The notes: generated from the letters alone by a model not told the origin. A DNA stretch of 64,000 nt from Aspergillus flavus (GCF_009017415.1 NC_092409.1:3472001-3536000), one strand, 5' to 3'; counted from the first letter of the stretch, positions 49,011 to 61,689 are shown. Numbers and translations: made by a program.

Positions 49011-49390
49011 ATGTCGCTCCCGAACGGCATCCTTATCCTAGAAGGGTATCCCGGAGCAGGAAAGACCTTCCCTCCCATCGTGATAGCTTCGATATCGATC
49101 TCGCTGAACTTCCACGTTATCTTTAACGCCCCAATGCAATCTGCGAGTCTATGGATAAATGGACAGAATTTACAGGATCGAATCTCGATCCGCTGAGGGT
49201 ATATCGTGCCTGTATCGGAAGCCAGGGCTTTCCTTATATACTTATATATAGGAGACCTCGTTCTGAGCAAGCAAGTGACGAAACTGCGGATGCCGTGAAT
49301 CTGCTCCCGATACTGTCGGCGATTCCAGCCCTATTTTCATCCCCCTGGAAGATTCAATCCGTATCAATGCGATCAGGGATGAAAGTATGA
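49011..49390 (+). pseudogene. P-loop ATPase/SF1 helicase-like relic, frameshifted
   Basis: ATG 49011 opens ILILEGYPGAGKTF, a Walker A motif, followed by NFHVIFNAPMQSAS. This resembles the P-loop and next strand of DNA2/NAM7-type helicases. The frame runs off course and stops at 49196. The protein-like continuation MDKWTEFTGSNLDPLRVYRA is found in another frame from 49151. No GT...AG pair joins the two within the short overlap, so a frameshift is the simplest reading. The downstream motor motifs are missing. A later 72-codon acidic frame (49439-49657) may be an unrelated remnant. The upstream promoter looks intact. Family assignment rests on one motif and is tentative. Confidence 0.45.
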
Positions 49391-50890
49391 ACAGATACTA
49401 CGGTATCCCGGCCAAGTCCTGGAAGCTTTGAACGCACGGTGGACTCACAGCCTGACTTGACAGATGATACCGAAGACTCCGATAATGAGAAGAAGGACTC
49501 AGATCAGACGGAAGAGGAGAACTGTACAGAGGAGAGACTAACACCGCTTAAGACTGGCGTCTACCGGGTTCATCTGCCTCTAAGAGATATCATTCCTCGG
49601 GAGGATTCTTATGTTCTTTGGGTCCAAGTCGAAGTTTGTTTTGCTACTCCCCTATGACGGACTGATCTGGCAAATATGGGTTTAAAAAAAGGTTGTACTT
49701 AGTAGCATACTACTGAACGGAAGCGTACCGATGCGGGACGTTGGATTCGATACGGTGTCTCTCGGTGACCCAGGAAACGCGAAAGTGAGCCCAAGAGAGA
49801 GAGGATGAAGCATAAGTAATCAGGTCATTGAAATTGTCCAAGCCAAGATGTATACACAAGAATCAAACAAGTAATGTACAAAGTTCTTCATAAATCATAA
49901 CGCTACCGATGGGATTATAATTAATAATAATGCCATGGAATAAAAAGCATCCAACGAACTCTGTGGCACGGTGGATGCTCGTGTCCAGCAGAGAAACGTC
50001 AAGTCGTAAAAGTGTTTTCAATACCATAGGGTGTGCAACCTTCGACAAGATGACTCCGTCTGCATCTGTCGCCCAGCCACTTTGAAGTCCCGGTGCCTCC
50101 CCAAGGTCTCCATTACTTGGTAGAGGGAACGGTTCGGAACGGCCGCTCTGCATCACCAATGTCCTCTTTATAGAAGAATGCTCCAAAACAAACCACCACG
50201 CGAGAGGGAAATCAGGTAGTCCTGGCCCCGCTCTATATACCAATGCAAAGGTCATTAAACAAGCATCAACTCCTTCTAAGCACAACGAGTGAAGTGGATG
50301 CAAAAGGCGCCCCAATACTTTTCTCTTTCCATCATGGTCCCCAATCCTAGGCGCCAATGGTGTGAGCGATCGACAAGAATGTTAAAAAAAAAGTATATGT
50401 ACCTGGCCGAGTACAAGAAAGAAAAGCGAAGCAAAAGGCTCGACCAGCTGAAGAATAGCGAAAGACTGTAGTTGGAATGGGACGAAATCGTCCGATCTGG
50501 AATGATCCAGATAGCAGTGTACAAGCGAATGACTCCAAGGACACCAGAAAAGTTCAAGCTCCTCAGCAGCGAAAATCGCGCCAAGTCCGCTGGACCTTGT
50601 GATTAAGATTATTGACGGAGTTTCAGGGAGACTCGGGGCCGTAGGCTCACATCATACAGCCCAACTAATTTCGCAACAATGTTTGCATGTACAGTTGAAG
50701 ATGCGCGTGGAAAACGGCGCGATCCGGGGTGCCATTAAGCCGGATGTGCCGAAGAAAAAAGGCGTATTAAAAATATATGTGTCGAAATCTGCTCAATGCA
50801 ATAAGAATCCAGCATGTCGTAAAATGGCCAAAACGCCGTTCGTCAGTAAATGAAAAACGCGAGTGCCGTAAATGCAAGTTGAGGGCTGAA
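49391..50890. other. spacer between helicase relic and aur1
   Basis: 1.5 kb with the aur1 3' end on its right side. A long minus-strand frame at 49863-50357 has no ATG at its start and no familiar motif, so it was not called. A short plus-strand acidic frame (49439-49657) could belong to the relic. Nothing else was recognised. Confidence 0.35.
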
Positions 50891-52281
50891 TCACGGGCTG
50901 AACATATGTCTTCCGGACTCAATGTCGGAGGCAGGGGAAGCAAGAGCCTCGCCCTCCCAGGTGTAATGGTCATCGATGGGACTCAGAGAGCCGGATGAGA
51001 CGGAGGAAGACGAGCCTACCGTCCACTCATCACTGTCCAGGTTGACGTCGCCATCGTAGCCGGCCAGATCGTAGCCATATCCCCGAGAAGAATCGCCGTA
51101 TTCCACGTAGTCGTAGTCCCATCGGAACATCTTGTCGGTTTGAACGCGGGGCATGAACCGAGTCTTCGCGAAATAGAACGCGACCGTGGCCAAAAGCCCA
51201 CCACACACCAGATCAACGGCGTAGTGGTGGGACAGATACATGGTGGCCCACCACATCCACAGGGTATATGTCACGAACAATGGCTTCAGGCGAGGGAAGA
51301 CCAGGCTCATGAAAAGTGCTGCCAGAGTCGAATCGGCGGCGTGCAGCGATGGGAATGCACCGAAGACAACCGGAGATTGTTTGAAGCCCGAGGTGTAGAG
51401 GTCAATGCCCAGGAGCTTGTCAATGCGAGCAAGACCCGCAGGGTTACCTTGCATCGAGTAGTCGGCTGGTGCCAGACCGTACAGATTCTCGTACCACGGG
51501 GGCGAGCAGGGGAAGAACAGCTGAATGGTGACTGCCAGCATGCTAATATAGCCGAAAGTCCGCGCAAAGATCGGCACAATACCGGGAGGCCCAAAAATAA
51601 ACATAATCAGAGAAACGACGAAAGGAGCTCCGTAATGGCAGAGACCATATGGAATCCATGCTAGCACGTCGAGCACAACATTCTGATGAGCAGACAGGAT
51701 GTTGCTGATGTTGGCGCCGTAGAGGATATTCTCCAAAGCCGGTAGCACCCGGACCCAGATAGCAGGACGCCAATCGCTCGGAATGAATCTAGAGTCCACT
51801 GGATTAGCAATTGCCTTCTTTACAAGGCTATCTTGAGAGGGAACGGTGAGTTCACTTACTGGCACGCGTAGAAAAACAGGAGCCATCCTGCAATCGGAAG
51901 AAACGGCAAAAAGAACTGACGAGTGATAGGAAGTAGAAGAGCGACAATGTACGCGGTAAACATGGCAGTCTTCCCCAAAGGCCCGGGCGACTCAATGACT
52001 GTCAATGAGAAGATCGCGACGATCAACAATAGCAAATATTGGAAGTCGTATGTCGTCCACCGATGGCTTTGTAGCGACCGGAGCGTGTCCACAGGCGAGA
52101 ACGAAGTTTGCAAAGAGGATATCGACGAGGTGGGCGATATCCTACTCCTCAGCTTCGACCGAATCTTCCGTCGCATGCGATGCGGCACCAGGAGCTGAAT
52201 TGAGCGCCATGGTACTTGGATTTGAAGCTTCCCGAACTGATTTTGCGTCCGATCCTTCCATGACGGAAGGGTGGGATTCAT
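50891..52281 (-). CDS. aur1: inositol phosphorylceramide synthase Aur1
   Basis: Predicted 439-aa Golgi membrane enzyme that transfers phosphoinositol from phosphatidylinositol to ceramide. It is the essential fungal sphingolipid step and the target of aureobasidin A. Exons 52281-51860 and 51788-50891; intron 71 nt. The start MNPTLPSWKDR and the join ACQ/FIPSDWRPAIWVRVLPAL match the Aspergillus family. Multiple transmembrane helices alternate with conserved motifs: LYGANISNILSAHQN, PPWYENLYGLAPADYS, FGAFPSLHAADSTLAALF and YLSHHYAVDLVCGG. The last two carry the His-His-Asp active site of the PAP2-like fold. The acidic C-terminal tail (DSDEWTVGSSSSVSSGSLSP) ends IESGRHMFSP. Length is normal for the genus-level family. 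Confidence 0.97.
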
Positions 52282-55200
52282 CTCTGCGGCAAGTCTTTCA
52301 CAAGACTCAATATATTATTTCACGGCGAGAAGGATTAGGGGTGGAAGAATGCCGCGAGAGTCGAGAAGAGGATCGAAGGTCAAAAACACCCTCGGCGGAG
52401 CAGACGGAAAGGGGGGTTCTAGGCGCTCAACGTAACGTTGGACCAGACAGCTGGAGAAGAACGTTTTGATCACCGACAGGGACCGACAGGCGGAGAAATT
52501 AAAGGTGAATGAGTTATATTTGGGAGCGCGGGCTCCGGTCTCCAGCGGCCAAACGAGGATGTTTTCTAGTGGAGGTCACGTTGCAAGGGTTCCTCTGACG
52601 CAAGGCGGACCGTAAGGGCCGGAAGAGTGAGAAAACCAGGAACGAGATCGAGTCGCAAGGCGGGTAGATGGCCACGGAGCCGGAGAGTTCGTGGTGGTGG
52701 AATTAGGGTAGGGAGGTAGACGAGGGTCGGAGGGTGAGGAGGAGAAGTAGAAAAAGAAGAGGAGGGAAAGAAAAGAGGCAAGTAAGTATTTAGTAAATGA
52801 GACGATACGTGAGGATTTTGCAAGTGATGGACCGCAGCGCCAAAGGTGAAGAGCGACGGGGCGACGGACGTCGGCGGATACGATTACGGGGCCTAGCGTA
52901 TCCGTAATTACGGGATTTGGCCTGTATCGTTGTCGTCACGACTAACTCCTTTGAGGTGCTCCTGTCGATTCCGCTAAGCCTCATCAGGGCAAGCCGCGGC
53001 CCCCAATTGGGACTAGTCATCCTCAGGAGGTGCCGAGGATGCGATGAAAACTCCCGGACCCGAGAGTGCCTTGGGAAGAGTCCCAAGGTCTGGAAAAATA
53101 AAAAATAAAAATAAAATAAACAGAATGACAGAAAATTTCAGTCTCCAGAATTTGACACTGGAACGGATAACGTCCGACAGCCCCATACCGACTACGGTGC
53201 ACGTCCTAATGACTGGCGGGTACGGCGGAGATTCGGAGGATACGGGAATAATAGACGCCGAGTCAACATAGAAAAAAATGTGACAAAGGTGATTACAAGG
53301 GGCCAATTACTCGTTCAGTCGAGAATACCGGTAGGTCGCTTGAAAGGTACAGTAAGCCAAAGAGAAAACTCATCATCATATTGTCAGGAAATACAAATTA
53401 AAAAAGAAAAGTAAGAAAGTAAGAAAAATGAAAAAGAGGCGAGACGCTCCGACTTCATTCCAATCCTAGTTAAACCATCGGACCAATCATCATGACACTC
53501 TTTCATTGATTTGGGAATGATACCCCACCTTGGTCGGTTCTCCACCAACGGGAGGGCGAGGATCTTCCCAAGTCAATTTCGCTTAATCCACAACGGTCAC
53601 ACTGACCGGCCAAAGAAATCGCCGATTAGCATGCAGCCAAGCCCCACTGTCCCTGAATTAGTTTAGTATTGGTGGTAGTTGGGTTGCTACTATACAAGAG
53701 CACGTCCTTTTACGGAGTACTCTTTCTCCTTTTATTGTCCAGGAGCTTCGTCCGGACAAGACTTTTGGGCAATAAGCAAATGGGAGAGTGTTGAATGGAT
53801 CTGATAGCGGATCCAAAAAGAGGCTCCGATCGGCCATCTGGCAATAGTGCGCAAGTAGTAAGTTTACCTTGTTCTTGGTATCATCTCAACATCGTAAGAC
53901 TTTCTTATAAGGAGGCTCAGCCAATAGCCGCCGGAGTCAACCTGGTGGCCACTAAGGCAGAGTCAGCCAACATTTGCTTTGTTTTATTTTTTTTTTTTTT
54001 TAAGTATTATTGTTATTTTCTTGCCCCCAAACAAATTTAACAAAGGTCTTCCAGCCATCGCAATTCTGATCCCCGACAAGTTTCTTTCGGCCTCAAACAA
54101 CTGCCATCTTTGATTTAGTTCCATCCCGAAACAACACCTGCATTTGGGGGCTGTCAAAAGGGAGGCGACGCATAGATGAAGTGACACGGCATTAGTAAAC
54201 AATAAGCCGACATGACATCCCTGAGCTACCAAGGACATTGTCGAAAGAAGGTATTACTCTGTGTAGGTAATGAATATCATTTTTCCCTCTACAGGTCGAC
54301 TAGTTCCCCAACTAGTAGCACATTATTGGGCACACGAGACAACCTTACGGCGCAGGGCCAGATTACTGTCCGGTAAGGTACTGGAACCATACCGAACCAA
54401 AACAGCGTGGGAAGATCACGGCAAGCCGCGCCGAGCGGAGCTGGTCAATCCTGCATCCGAGAAAATTAATCCTACATAAGTTCCAAGTTCAGGGAGCTTA
54501 AGCTTGGAGAAAAAGAGAAGGGGGACAGGTGACCACACACGTTCAATTACTTTGTGCTGTCCTCCGTACCTCCGTGCTCATCCTACATAACAACTTCCGC
54601 CCCAACATTTCTCGCTTTCAAGAGTGATATCATCTTATCTTAGTCTATTAAGACGCATCAGCATGGCTGAGTGATTAGCTTACTCTGGAGTAGATTAAGG
54701 ATGGAATGTTATCGATAGACGCCTGTATCAGGTTGAAAAGTCGCTCATCCGGTTTAATATATTTCTAAGGAATCTGGATTGGGTCAACGATCCAGCTCCC
54801 CTGGTAGAAGAATACCTTGATAACTAGAAATATGCTTTCTCTCCAGCTATTCAGGAGTTTAAATTGGCTTGGTGACTCGTATTCGTTCAGCATCCAAAAC
54901 AGCCAAAAATGCTGGTTGCCTGGTGCAAAAGTGGATTCGTCCGAGATTAATGAGCTCGGACCATGACAGCAAGAGCCCAGCGCCAAGGAAATAAGGCAGG
55001 ATTCAAGGGAGGCTGATCATCATCACCGAGAAACACAGCCATGACAAAAAAAAAAAAACAGTATTCTTGAAGAGAATAGAATACTACATCATGTTCGGTC
55101 GGATGCGGGGGTTTTTGGTCGATACTGGATCGATCTAATACATCATTCTACATCATAGACGCCGACCTTGCCGTGGCTACCGAGCTCCACCATCTTGGAT

Positions 55201-57429
55201 ACCGCATGTCTCACGACCACGACTGTTGACTTAACTCCGTACTATGTACACCCTCTAGTTTACCCCGGTTCATTCAAACTTTCCTCTGGTTTGCTCCCGT
55301 GATGGGAAGATGGGCGCATGGCTCAACATCAGGTGATGGCCGCAGCCCTCGTGTCGTCGAATAACAAGTCCGGGCTTTCTGCACGGGAAGCCTGCATGAG
55401 GTCATCCTGCATGTTTATTATTTCACCTTTTCTTTTGGCTTTTCTTTTTCTCCCGTTTTCTCGTCACTGTGAGGGCGTGACCCTTGCATGAAGTCGAAAA
55501 TGTTCCCGTTTGGTCTTGACCTGCTGAATGATCGACTGGAGTCCATTCCCGACCGATTATCTAACGGCAGTCGATCAGCATGTGTTTGACCTCGGTGATT
55601 GGGACCATGTCACCACCACTGTCCACCTGCATCAGGTTCATTAAACATGGTCGTAGAGTCATTAGACATGGGTTCCATCGACTGGACGCCCTCCAAACGC
55701 TTCACTATGCTTGAACAACACAATATGCGCTATCCTGGAGTCGATCGCATAGCCAAGCGATCCTGTCATTGCTAATCCAATCAGATGATAGTGGTGACTC
55801 GATTTGTTGGCACCCACTTTGGGATCTACACAGATCGGATATCGGATCAGAAGCGCATACATTTATGCACTTGTTTTGCGAAGTATGTTGTGAGTCTTAC
55901 CATCGTTTATAGATCTGGATACGTCGGGGAACGATCGAGATGGTTATACGTATCTCTCCGCCAGAATATCCGAAAATCACCGTGTAGATAGATCGTAGCA
56001 GTAGCTATGCACAGTCAGACATCTATTTATATCCCGGAAATTCATTCGCCTGTGGAAATGAGCATGAATCAGACAAGGACGGAGCAATACTAAAACATGG
56101 ATGTACAGTAGTGTCGGACATCCTTTGTTAGATGAGTTAGGGCTACTACGGCTTGCAAGGGCGACTGCTTTCTTTCAACTCCCCTTCCCTAACATATCGA
56201 CTAATAGAGTCTAGACAAGCCGTCCCCCAATACTCGAGCCCTACAACCAAATCCCAACATTTACCGTTGAAAAATGCCATTTAATCGAAAGCTATGACCC
56301 ATGACCAGGATAGCAATATCCACATAGTCCGGGAGTAATAATAACCATGCGACCTAATGCAGGTACAACATACCTGAAACACCCCATACCCATTGTACAA
56401 CACCAACAATTCCACCCAATACCAAAACCCCCAAACCCAGTAAGTATACACATACATACAAGATACCGTCCAAAACCAAGGCTAAGTCCAATCCCTTCCT
56501 ACTTACCCAGAACACGAAACAGCCTGGCATCCGACCAGGCACCAGCGAATCGAACGAGGCGCTGCAGTGGCTGTGCCAGGCTAAACACGTTTCCTGGCGC
56601 GTAAAGGAAATGATGTCATTGGCATGTTGGTTTGGGCCAATTGTGTTGCTGGTCGTTTCTGGTATGCGTTGGAGGGAAATTGGCATCGGCGGTTGTCAGA
56701 TGGGTTGGAATGTGGCGTGTGGGTTATGCGTGGGTTTTTGTAGGTGAGGCTGAGTAGAAAGTTGGAACGGGCATGGGCACGGGCCAGTTGGGTGGAGGGG
56801 GATTTAGTGGGAATAAATAGTACTGTACTTGCGATATTGGGGTCTTACCTGGCATGTTCTGATACGATTTCTTTAGTAGATAGTCTAGGGTACTTTCTAT
56901 AATTAATCCGGGTGGGAGTTTTAAGGGCTATCGTGTCTTGTGTTGACCTCCTGGTGAAGTAGAAGTGCGAGTTAGCGATTAGAGGATACGATCTAGTGAT
57001 TATGGGCTATCATATCTTTCTCTACCAATGAAAGGCCTATTCGAGGTTCTGTGTAGCCCTCGGTTAGGGTACTGCACAGTCTCTTTTGTTCTTCCCATAT
57101 ACCAAGGCGACTTTTCCATTTTGCCTACATTCATCGTGTTGGTGTTGGATATATTATAGTACAATTCCATACTAATTAGGATTTCCAGTCGAGCATAATA
57201 CATTCTCAGAATGGGAAGTTCAGAACTCCATATAAATCTATCATTGAATAGATGTCATGATTAAATACCCCAGTTGAAGCCACTGTAGACATCACTTTAC
57301 TAAAATAGAAGCCACATCATATAAATCCTCAACCAAATTCCAAGAAGTATACCCAACATGAATCAGTCCAAGCAAACATCCATAATCCTGCCTTTGCCAC
57401 AGATCAGACACTTATATATCGACAATAAG
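52282..57429. other. 5.1-kb gene desert
   Basis: No supported coding region between aur1 and the F-box gene. The left end must hold the aur1 promoter. Visible structure: a TACGGAGTA motif (53711-53719); homopolymer runs (T about 53988-54001, A about 55045-55058); a CTAGTT-CCCC-AACTAG inverted repeat near 54300; and an inverted repeat AGCCTGGCA...TGCCAGGCT (56521-56529 with 56574-56582). Short open frames have no recognisable motif. Candidate contents are a long regulatory region, a non-coding RNA or decayed mobile DNA. Confidence 0.45.
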
Positions 57430-58303
57430 TCAAGTATCCATTTCAGAAAATGCCAGCAAATTCCAAATCAGTCCACACCAAAACTCGGAGCCATAACCCG
57501 CGGGAAAGTCATAATCCCTCAGTTTCCTCAATAGTGCATCAAGAGGACCTCTAAGAGTGTCAAACCGTTCATACCAAGAGATATCCAATGAGGCTGTACG
57601 TAAATCCTTCGTCACGGTGACCACCATCCCCAATAGTACCGTAAAGGTATCCAGGCCGTTTGCGATTACTCCTCTGTGAGAAAACCAATTTTCTGGATCA
57701 TAGAAGTATATAGTCCCGTTCTTATTGTTCAACAGGACGAGCTTGAGACGTATTGCGCCGAAACGAAAGCTAAGTGCGGGTGGGTTGCCTTCGTCTTCGT
57801 CTGTAACTTCATGATAGTCTTGATTGAATACATCAAAGAGCTCATCTGCTGTATACCCATCAAGTGCCTGCCCCTTATAGGCAGATATGCTCAGATCAGA
57901 AGAGTTGAAGCCCATGCGGGTGAGATTAACCGCAGGGAACCCCACATTTAGGAGAAATTTTATAGTCTCTTCTTCTGTTAGATCCGCTGGTAGTTCAGCC
58001 TCCGTTGGTTGCCAAAGTGATCCGGGTCCGAACTGTGCCTCCAGCCAGGCTTTGGTGGGGGCAGCTTCTTGAATGATATTGTCCTAGGTGGCTGTTAGCT
58101 GATTTGATGTGGAACAACTGAGTAGATGGGACACAAGAGCTTACTATGATTGCTTCAAAGATTTTTGGCTGGCTCTGTGGTCGCCTGAATATAGAGTATG
58201 TCTGCTGGCAGGTCTGGGAGAGGAAATATGCATCGCCGATAGTGTCGAGACTGCAGTATACCTGGAAGATGAGTTCTGGTGGGAGGTTCAGAAACCCAGG
58301 CAT
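57430..58303 (-). CDS. F-box-like domain protein
   Basis: Predicted 270-aa protein in two exons, 58303-58145 and 58083-57430, with a 61-nt phase-0 intron. The N-terminus MPGFLNLPPELIFQVYCSLD followed by TIGDAYFLSQTCQQTYSIFR has the pattern of a fungal F-box (LPxEL...L..C). The rest is a mixed alpha/beta region (TEEETIKFLLNVGFPAVNLT, later DFPAGYGSEFWCGLIWNLL) with no known repeat. F-box proteins usually link substrates to SCF ubiquitin ligases, but small fungal members of this type are numerous and mostly uncharacterised. ATG 58303 is the first in the open frame. Gene-poor flanks on both sides suggest an accessory location. Confidence 0.72.
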
Positions 58304-59243
58304 TTTATATATATAGATGTCGCTAGAAGCCGTACTTGAGTGGACTAGATGTTGGGGATATGGTGTATAAGACACGACTTTAGTGCCGTATTGTATTTGA
58401 GCCGAGTGGGTTTTAGATTTGATGAGAGATTATAGATGAGAGATTGATACATGAGGGAAAATGGCAAGGGAGTTTGAACTGTTAAGGGAGAAAAGTTTTG
58501 TATGACATAGGGCTGATGAAGTATCTACGTGTTTAGGCATAGTGAATGCGTGCGTGCAAATTTCTTCTTGGTGACTAACCTTAGGCAGATATACCATTTC
58601 TAAGAAAAGAGATATTGACATGCCGGGGAAAACCTCGTGGTTATTGTGGCTTACAGTCAACTAAAATATCTATATGGCTGCTAGGTCGTTCCTCGGAGTT
58701 ACTGAGGTTAGGGCTGTAGCCCCTCTTCTTGCCCGAGGCTGCCAAACACCACTCCTCTCATGATTTACTCCTGTGCTATAAGTCTCTACCAGATGGTATA
58801 GACCCTGAATTCCATGCTTGATACAGATTATTTATACCAGGTAGAAAAATTAGAGATTCCCAGGCTTCGACCCAAATTGCAAGTATCCGCAGACTTGTAT
58901 AACTCTCGGGTATTAAAGCATAAGTGAACAAATCAAACAACAAAAGCAGGACTCTACCCATCTCGGAAACCTGCAAAAAAACCTGGATTATGCTGTAAAG
59001 CTAGTCGAAAAGACCATCCAAGAGTCAAAAAAGTTCTAAACGCTGCATGTCCCCCTGAGAAGCCTGACGTGTGGGATAATGTTAAGCTTAACGTTATGCC
59101 ATTCTTGGCATAACGAGAGGTTTGGAGGTTGAGAAAACTATATATACAGTAGACCTGTGACCGAAAGACAACCATACACTCGACTCTCATATTAATATCT
59201 GGCCAGAGATTCTAAGTATTACCATACTATCTACTCTCTTATC
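58304..59243. promoter_or_regulatory. divergent spacer and SDR promoter
   Basis: 940-bp spacer between the F-box and SDR starts. A TATATA element lies at 59139-59144, about 100 bp before the SDR ATG. Immediately upstream are a perfect 12-bp palindrome and a 9-bp-arm inverted repeat (59081-59115), listed separately. Confidence 0.5.
59081..59115. promoter_or_regulatory. paired palindromes upstream of SDR gene
   Basis: GTTAAGCTTAAC (59081-59092) is a perfect 12-bp palindrome. It overlaps by one base an inverted repeat with arms CGTTATGCC (59092-59100) and GGCATAACG (59107-59115) and a 6-base spacer. Both lie 24-58 bp upstream of the TATATA element of the SDR gene, a position expected for activator or repressor binding. 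Confidence 0.45.
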
Positions 59244-60073
59244 ATGAGTCTGTCAGGCAAGATAGCTATCGTGACCGGTGCCTCTCGCGGCATTGGTGCG
59301 AGTATTGCACTGGAGCTTGCAAAACAGGGAGCCAAGGTACGTATTTCCACACTGTACCAAATCTCTAGATTTAATTATTAATATAAGTCTCCCAGGTCAT
59401 GCTCACCTACGTATCAACCAGCAGTGACAATGCCGTCGAAGAAGTCATACAACAAATACGCAGTCTAAACAACGGCCCCGAAGCCACCAAAGTACAAATC
59501 GACCTACACCAGCCCTCAGCCCCCGAAACAATCCTCTCAGCTACCTTCCGCGCCTTTCCCTCAAGCGACAACAAAGTGGACATACTTGTCAACAACGCAG
59601 GACAAACACAGTACAAGCTTCTCGCGGGCACAGAAATAGAGGACTACACCTCCATGTTCGATGTGAACGTCCGCAGCACCATTTTCATGGCCAAGGCTGT
59701 GTTGCTGTATCTCCGTGCCCCGGGGCGTATTATCAACATTACGTCTGTTGCGGCTCGTCGGGGATCGGTGGGATTTTCTATTTACTCGGCTACGAAGGCT
59801 GCTGTGGAGGGGTTTACTAGGGCTTTGGCGTGCGAGGTGGGATCGTATGGCCATACTGTTAATGCTGTTGCCCCTGGGGCTGTGGAGTCGGATATGCTTC
59901 GGGGATCGGTGCCTGATGAATTTGTGAAGTATATGTTGGATAACACGCCGCTTGGGAATAGAATAGGGACTCCGGAGGAGATTGCTGCTGTTGTGGCCTT
60001 CTTGGCTGATCCGAAGGCGGGTTGGTTGACGGGTCAGACTATATGTCCAAGTGGGGGACTGAACATGATTTGA
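59244..60073 (+). CDS. short-chain dehydrogenase/reductase (SDR)
   Basis: Predicted 256-aa classical SDR oxidoreductase. Exons 59244-59336 and 59396-60073; intron 59 nt. The nucleotide-binding motif TGASRGIG is at residues 11-18 and NNAG is in DILVNNAGQ. The catalytic Ser148 is in NITSVAARRG and the YSATK pair Tyr161/Lys165 follows. GWLTGQTICPSGG near the C-terminus completes the family pattern. SDRs of this type reduce ketones or 3-ketoacyl groups with NAD(P)H, but the substrate cannot be predicted. It sits next to a bZIP regulator and an O-methyltransferase, which could place it in a tailoring pathway. A TATA box and two palindromes lie just upstream. Confidence 0.93.
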
Positions 60074-60332
60074 ATTCATGTTTTTGTATACAGCAGTGTA
60101 CTATGCTCGAGGTGGTTGGTTTGGTGATCAGTGCTTCTTCAAATAAAGATATTTTTTCTGAACTTCCTGATAGCATGAAATAGAAGATAGACAGTTCTCA
60201 TGCTCACAATTGTATGGGGATCGAAGTTCAAGCATGCAATGGAATAATTAGATCTGAAAGGTTCAACCCATAGCTTTGACTAGAGAGCGAGTTTAACATC
60301 TGTTTGTTTCGACATATTTGGAGTTGCATCAG

Positions 60333-61689
60333 TCATGAAAGCTCCAGGCATTTCTCGCCTCTCTCTATTCTTCTGCGGTTACTTCTCTTCACAGTGTCAG
60401 TCTCAAAGGCCCACCACCACCTTTCAAACATCAGCTGTCCAATTTCCCAGCCCGCCATCTCGAACGGATCGCTGCTGTGGACTCTGATCCCCTCTCCCCC
60501 GACGTCTTCCATATCATACACCAACCGTACGAGCCCCATTGGATCCTGAGCCGACTTCGGACGTAAATTGACAGGGAGGTTAAACACCTGGATCAATTTA
60601 TCCCGGGCAGTCGGCCAGGGGAGGAGATCTAGAATCGGGTGATGTGAGATAAGAACTTGAGTTCTTGTCGGATGTAGATGGTCAGGCAGCGTCTCCATGT
60701 CAATGTTAGTAGTATCATCTCCGTCGCTGGTTTGACTTGAGCGTATCCATGTAGTAGAAGAGATCGATGAAGGAGGCAGCGAGGATGGTGGCGAAGAAGT
60801 AGAAGATTGGGCGTGTACCCGTGGCCGATAAAATGGACTCACTGCAGCCATATCCCAGAGGCGGTTTTCGATGCCTAGCCTCTGGGCTACCCTAACTGCC
60901 GCACTTAGAAGGGTAAGGGAGGGAACTTGGAGTAAGTGATCGTCGGGAAACGTGAAATTAGAGGACTGGTAATCCTGTAGATCATCTGAAATATTGTTCG
61001 TGCTCTCTGGGTTACTAAGCAAACTAGTGAACTGTACATAATCGCCGTTACTGTGGTCTTGAGTTGAGTTTTCTGGCCCTGGGAAAAGTGGTAATGGAGA
61101 GACATCCAAAGGGGCGCCACTTGTAGAGACAAGCGAATCTAGCGACGCTTGTCCCGGGGTTCTTGGAGAAATACTAGCGAGGAATGGCGAAGCAAGCGTG
61201 GATAGTTCTGAGGGGAGTAAATGTGGTGCGGCTGGTAAGAAAAGTTCTGTGAAGGCCTCCGGCACCAAAGTGATATCGTTGAATCCGGAAGCCGTACCAG
61301 CAGGACAGGACTCAGCGCCCGCTGAGGTTGTTATTCCTTCATCTTCGTAATCTGAGGCTATAATATCACTCTCACCCAAGGTAACTGGAGTCGAGAAGGG
61401 AGATAAAACATCTGTCGGGAGACCTGTGCCACCTCTACCTTGCTCGGGTTCCGGGGCAGTTATTTCTTCATTATGCGGACCAACGCTTTTTAGTTGCGCT
61501 TCCAGGGCTTGTATTCGATCTTTTCTTCTTTGTCCTGCCATAGTTCAGATTGAAATTTTAGTTCTCAGTTGGGGGATAGAACCTACGGTATCGTCTTTGG
61601 GCAAATACATTCAACACTCGTTTCCGCTCTGCCGCATCCTCCGTGATGTCCGGGGCAATTAAATCCCTTTCTTTGCGTTTCCCAGCCAT
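60333..61689 (-). CDS. bZIP transcription factor with DUF3425-type domain
   Basis: Predicted 434-aa regulator in two exons, 61689-61587 and 61534-60333; intron 52 nt. Joining them gives the basic region ERKRVLNVFAQRRYRQRRKD followed by a short zipper-like helix (RIQALEAQLKSV). The intron falls inside the basic region, so either exon alone misses the domain. The middle is acidic and Ser/Pro-rich. The C-terminal 150 residues (TRTQVLISHHPILDLLPWPT, ARDKLIQVFNLP, MGLVRLVYDME, then WEIGQLMFERWWWAF) match the DUF3425 region of fungal bZIPs. Such proteins often regulate nearby secondary-metabolism or stress genes. It is convergent with the SDR (259 bp apart) and divergent from the methyltransferase relic. 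Confidence 0.85.

Noticed and set aside
49863..50357. 164-codon minus-strand frame downstream of aur1
   Set aside because: The long frame begins at a non-ATG codon, and the first ATG leaves a shorter frame with no recognisable domain.
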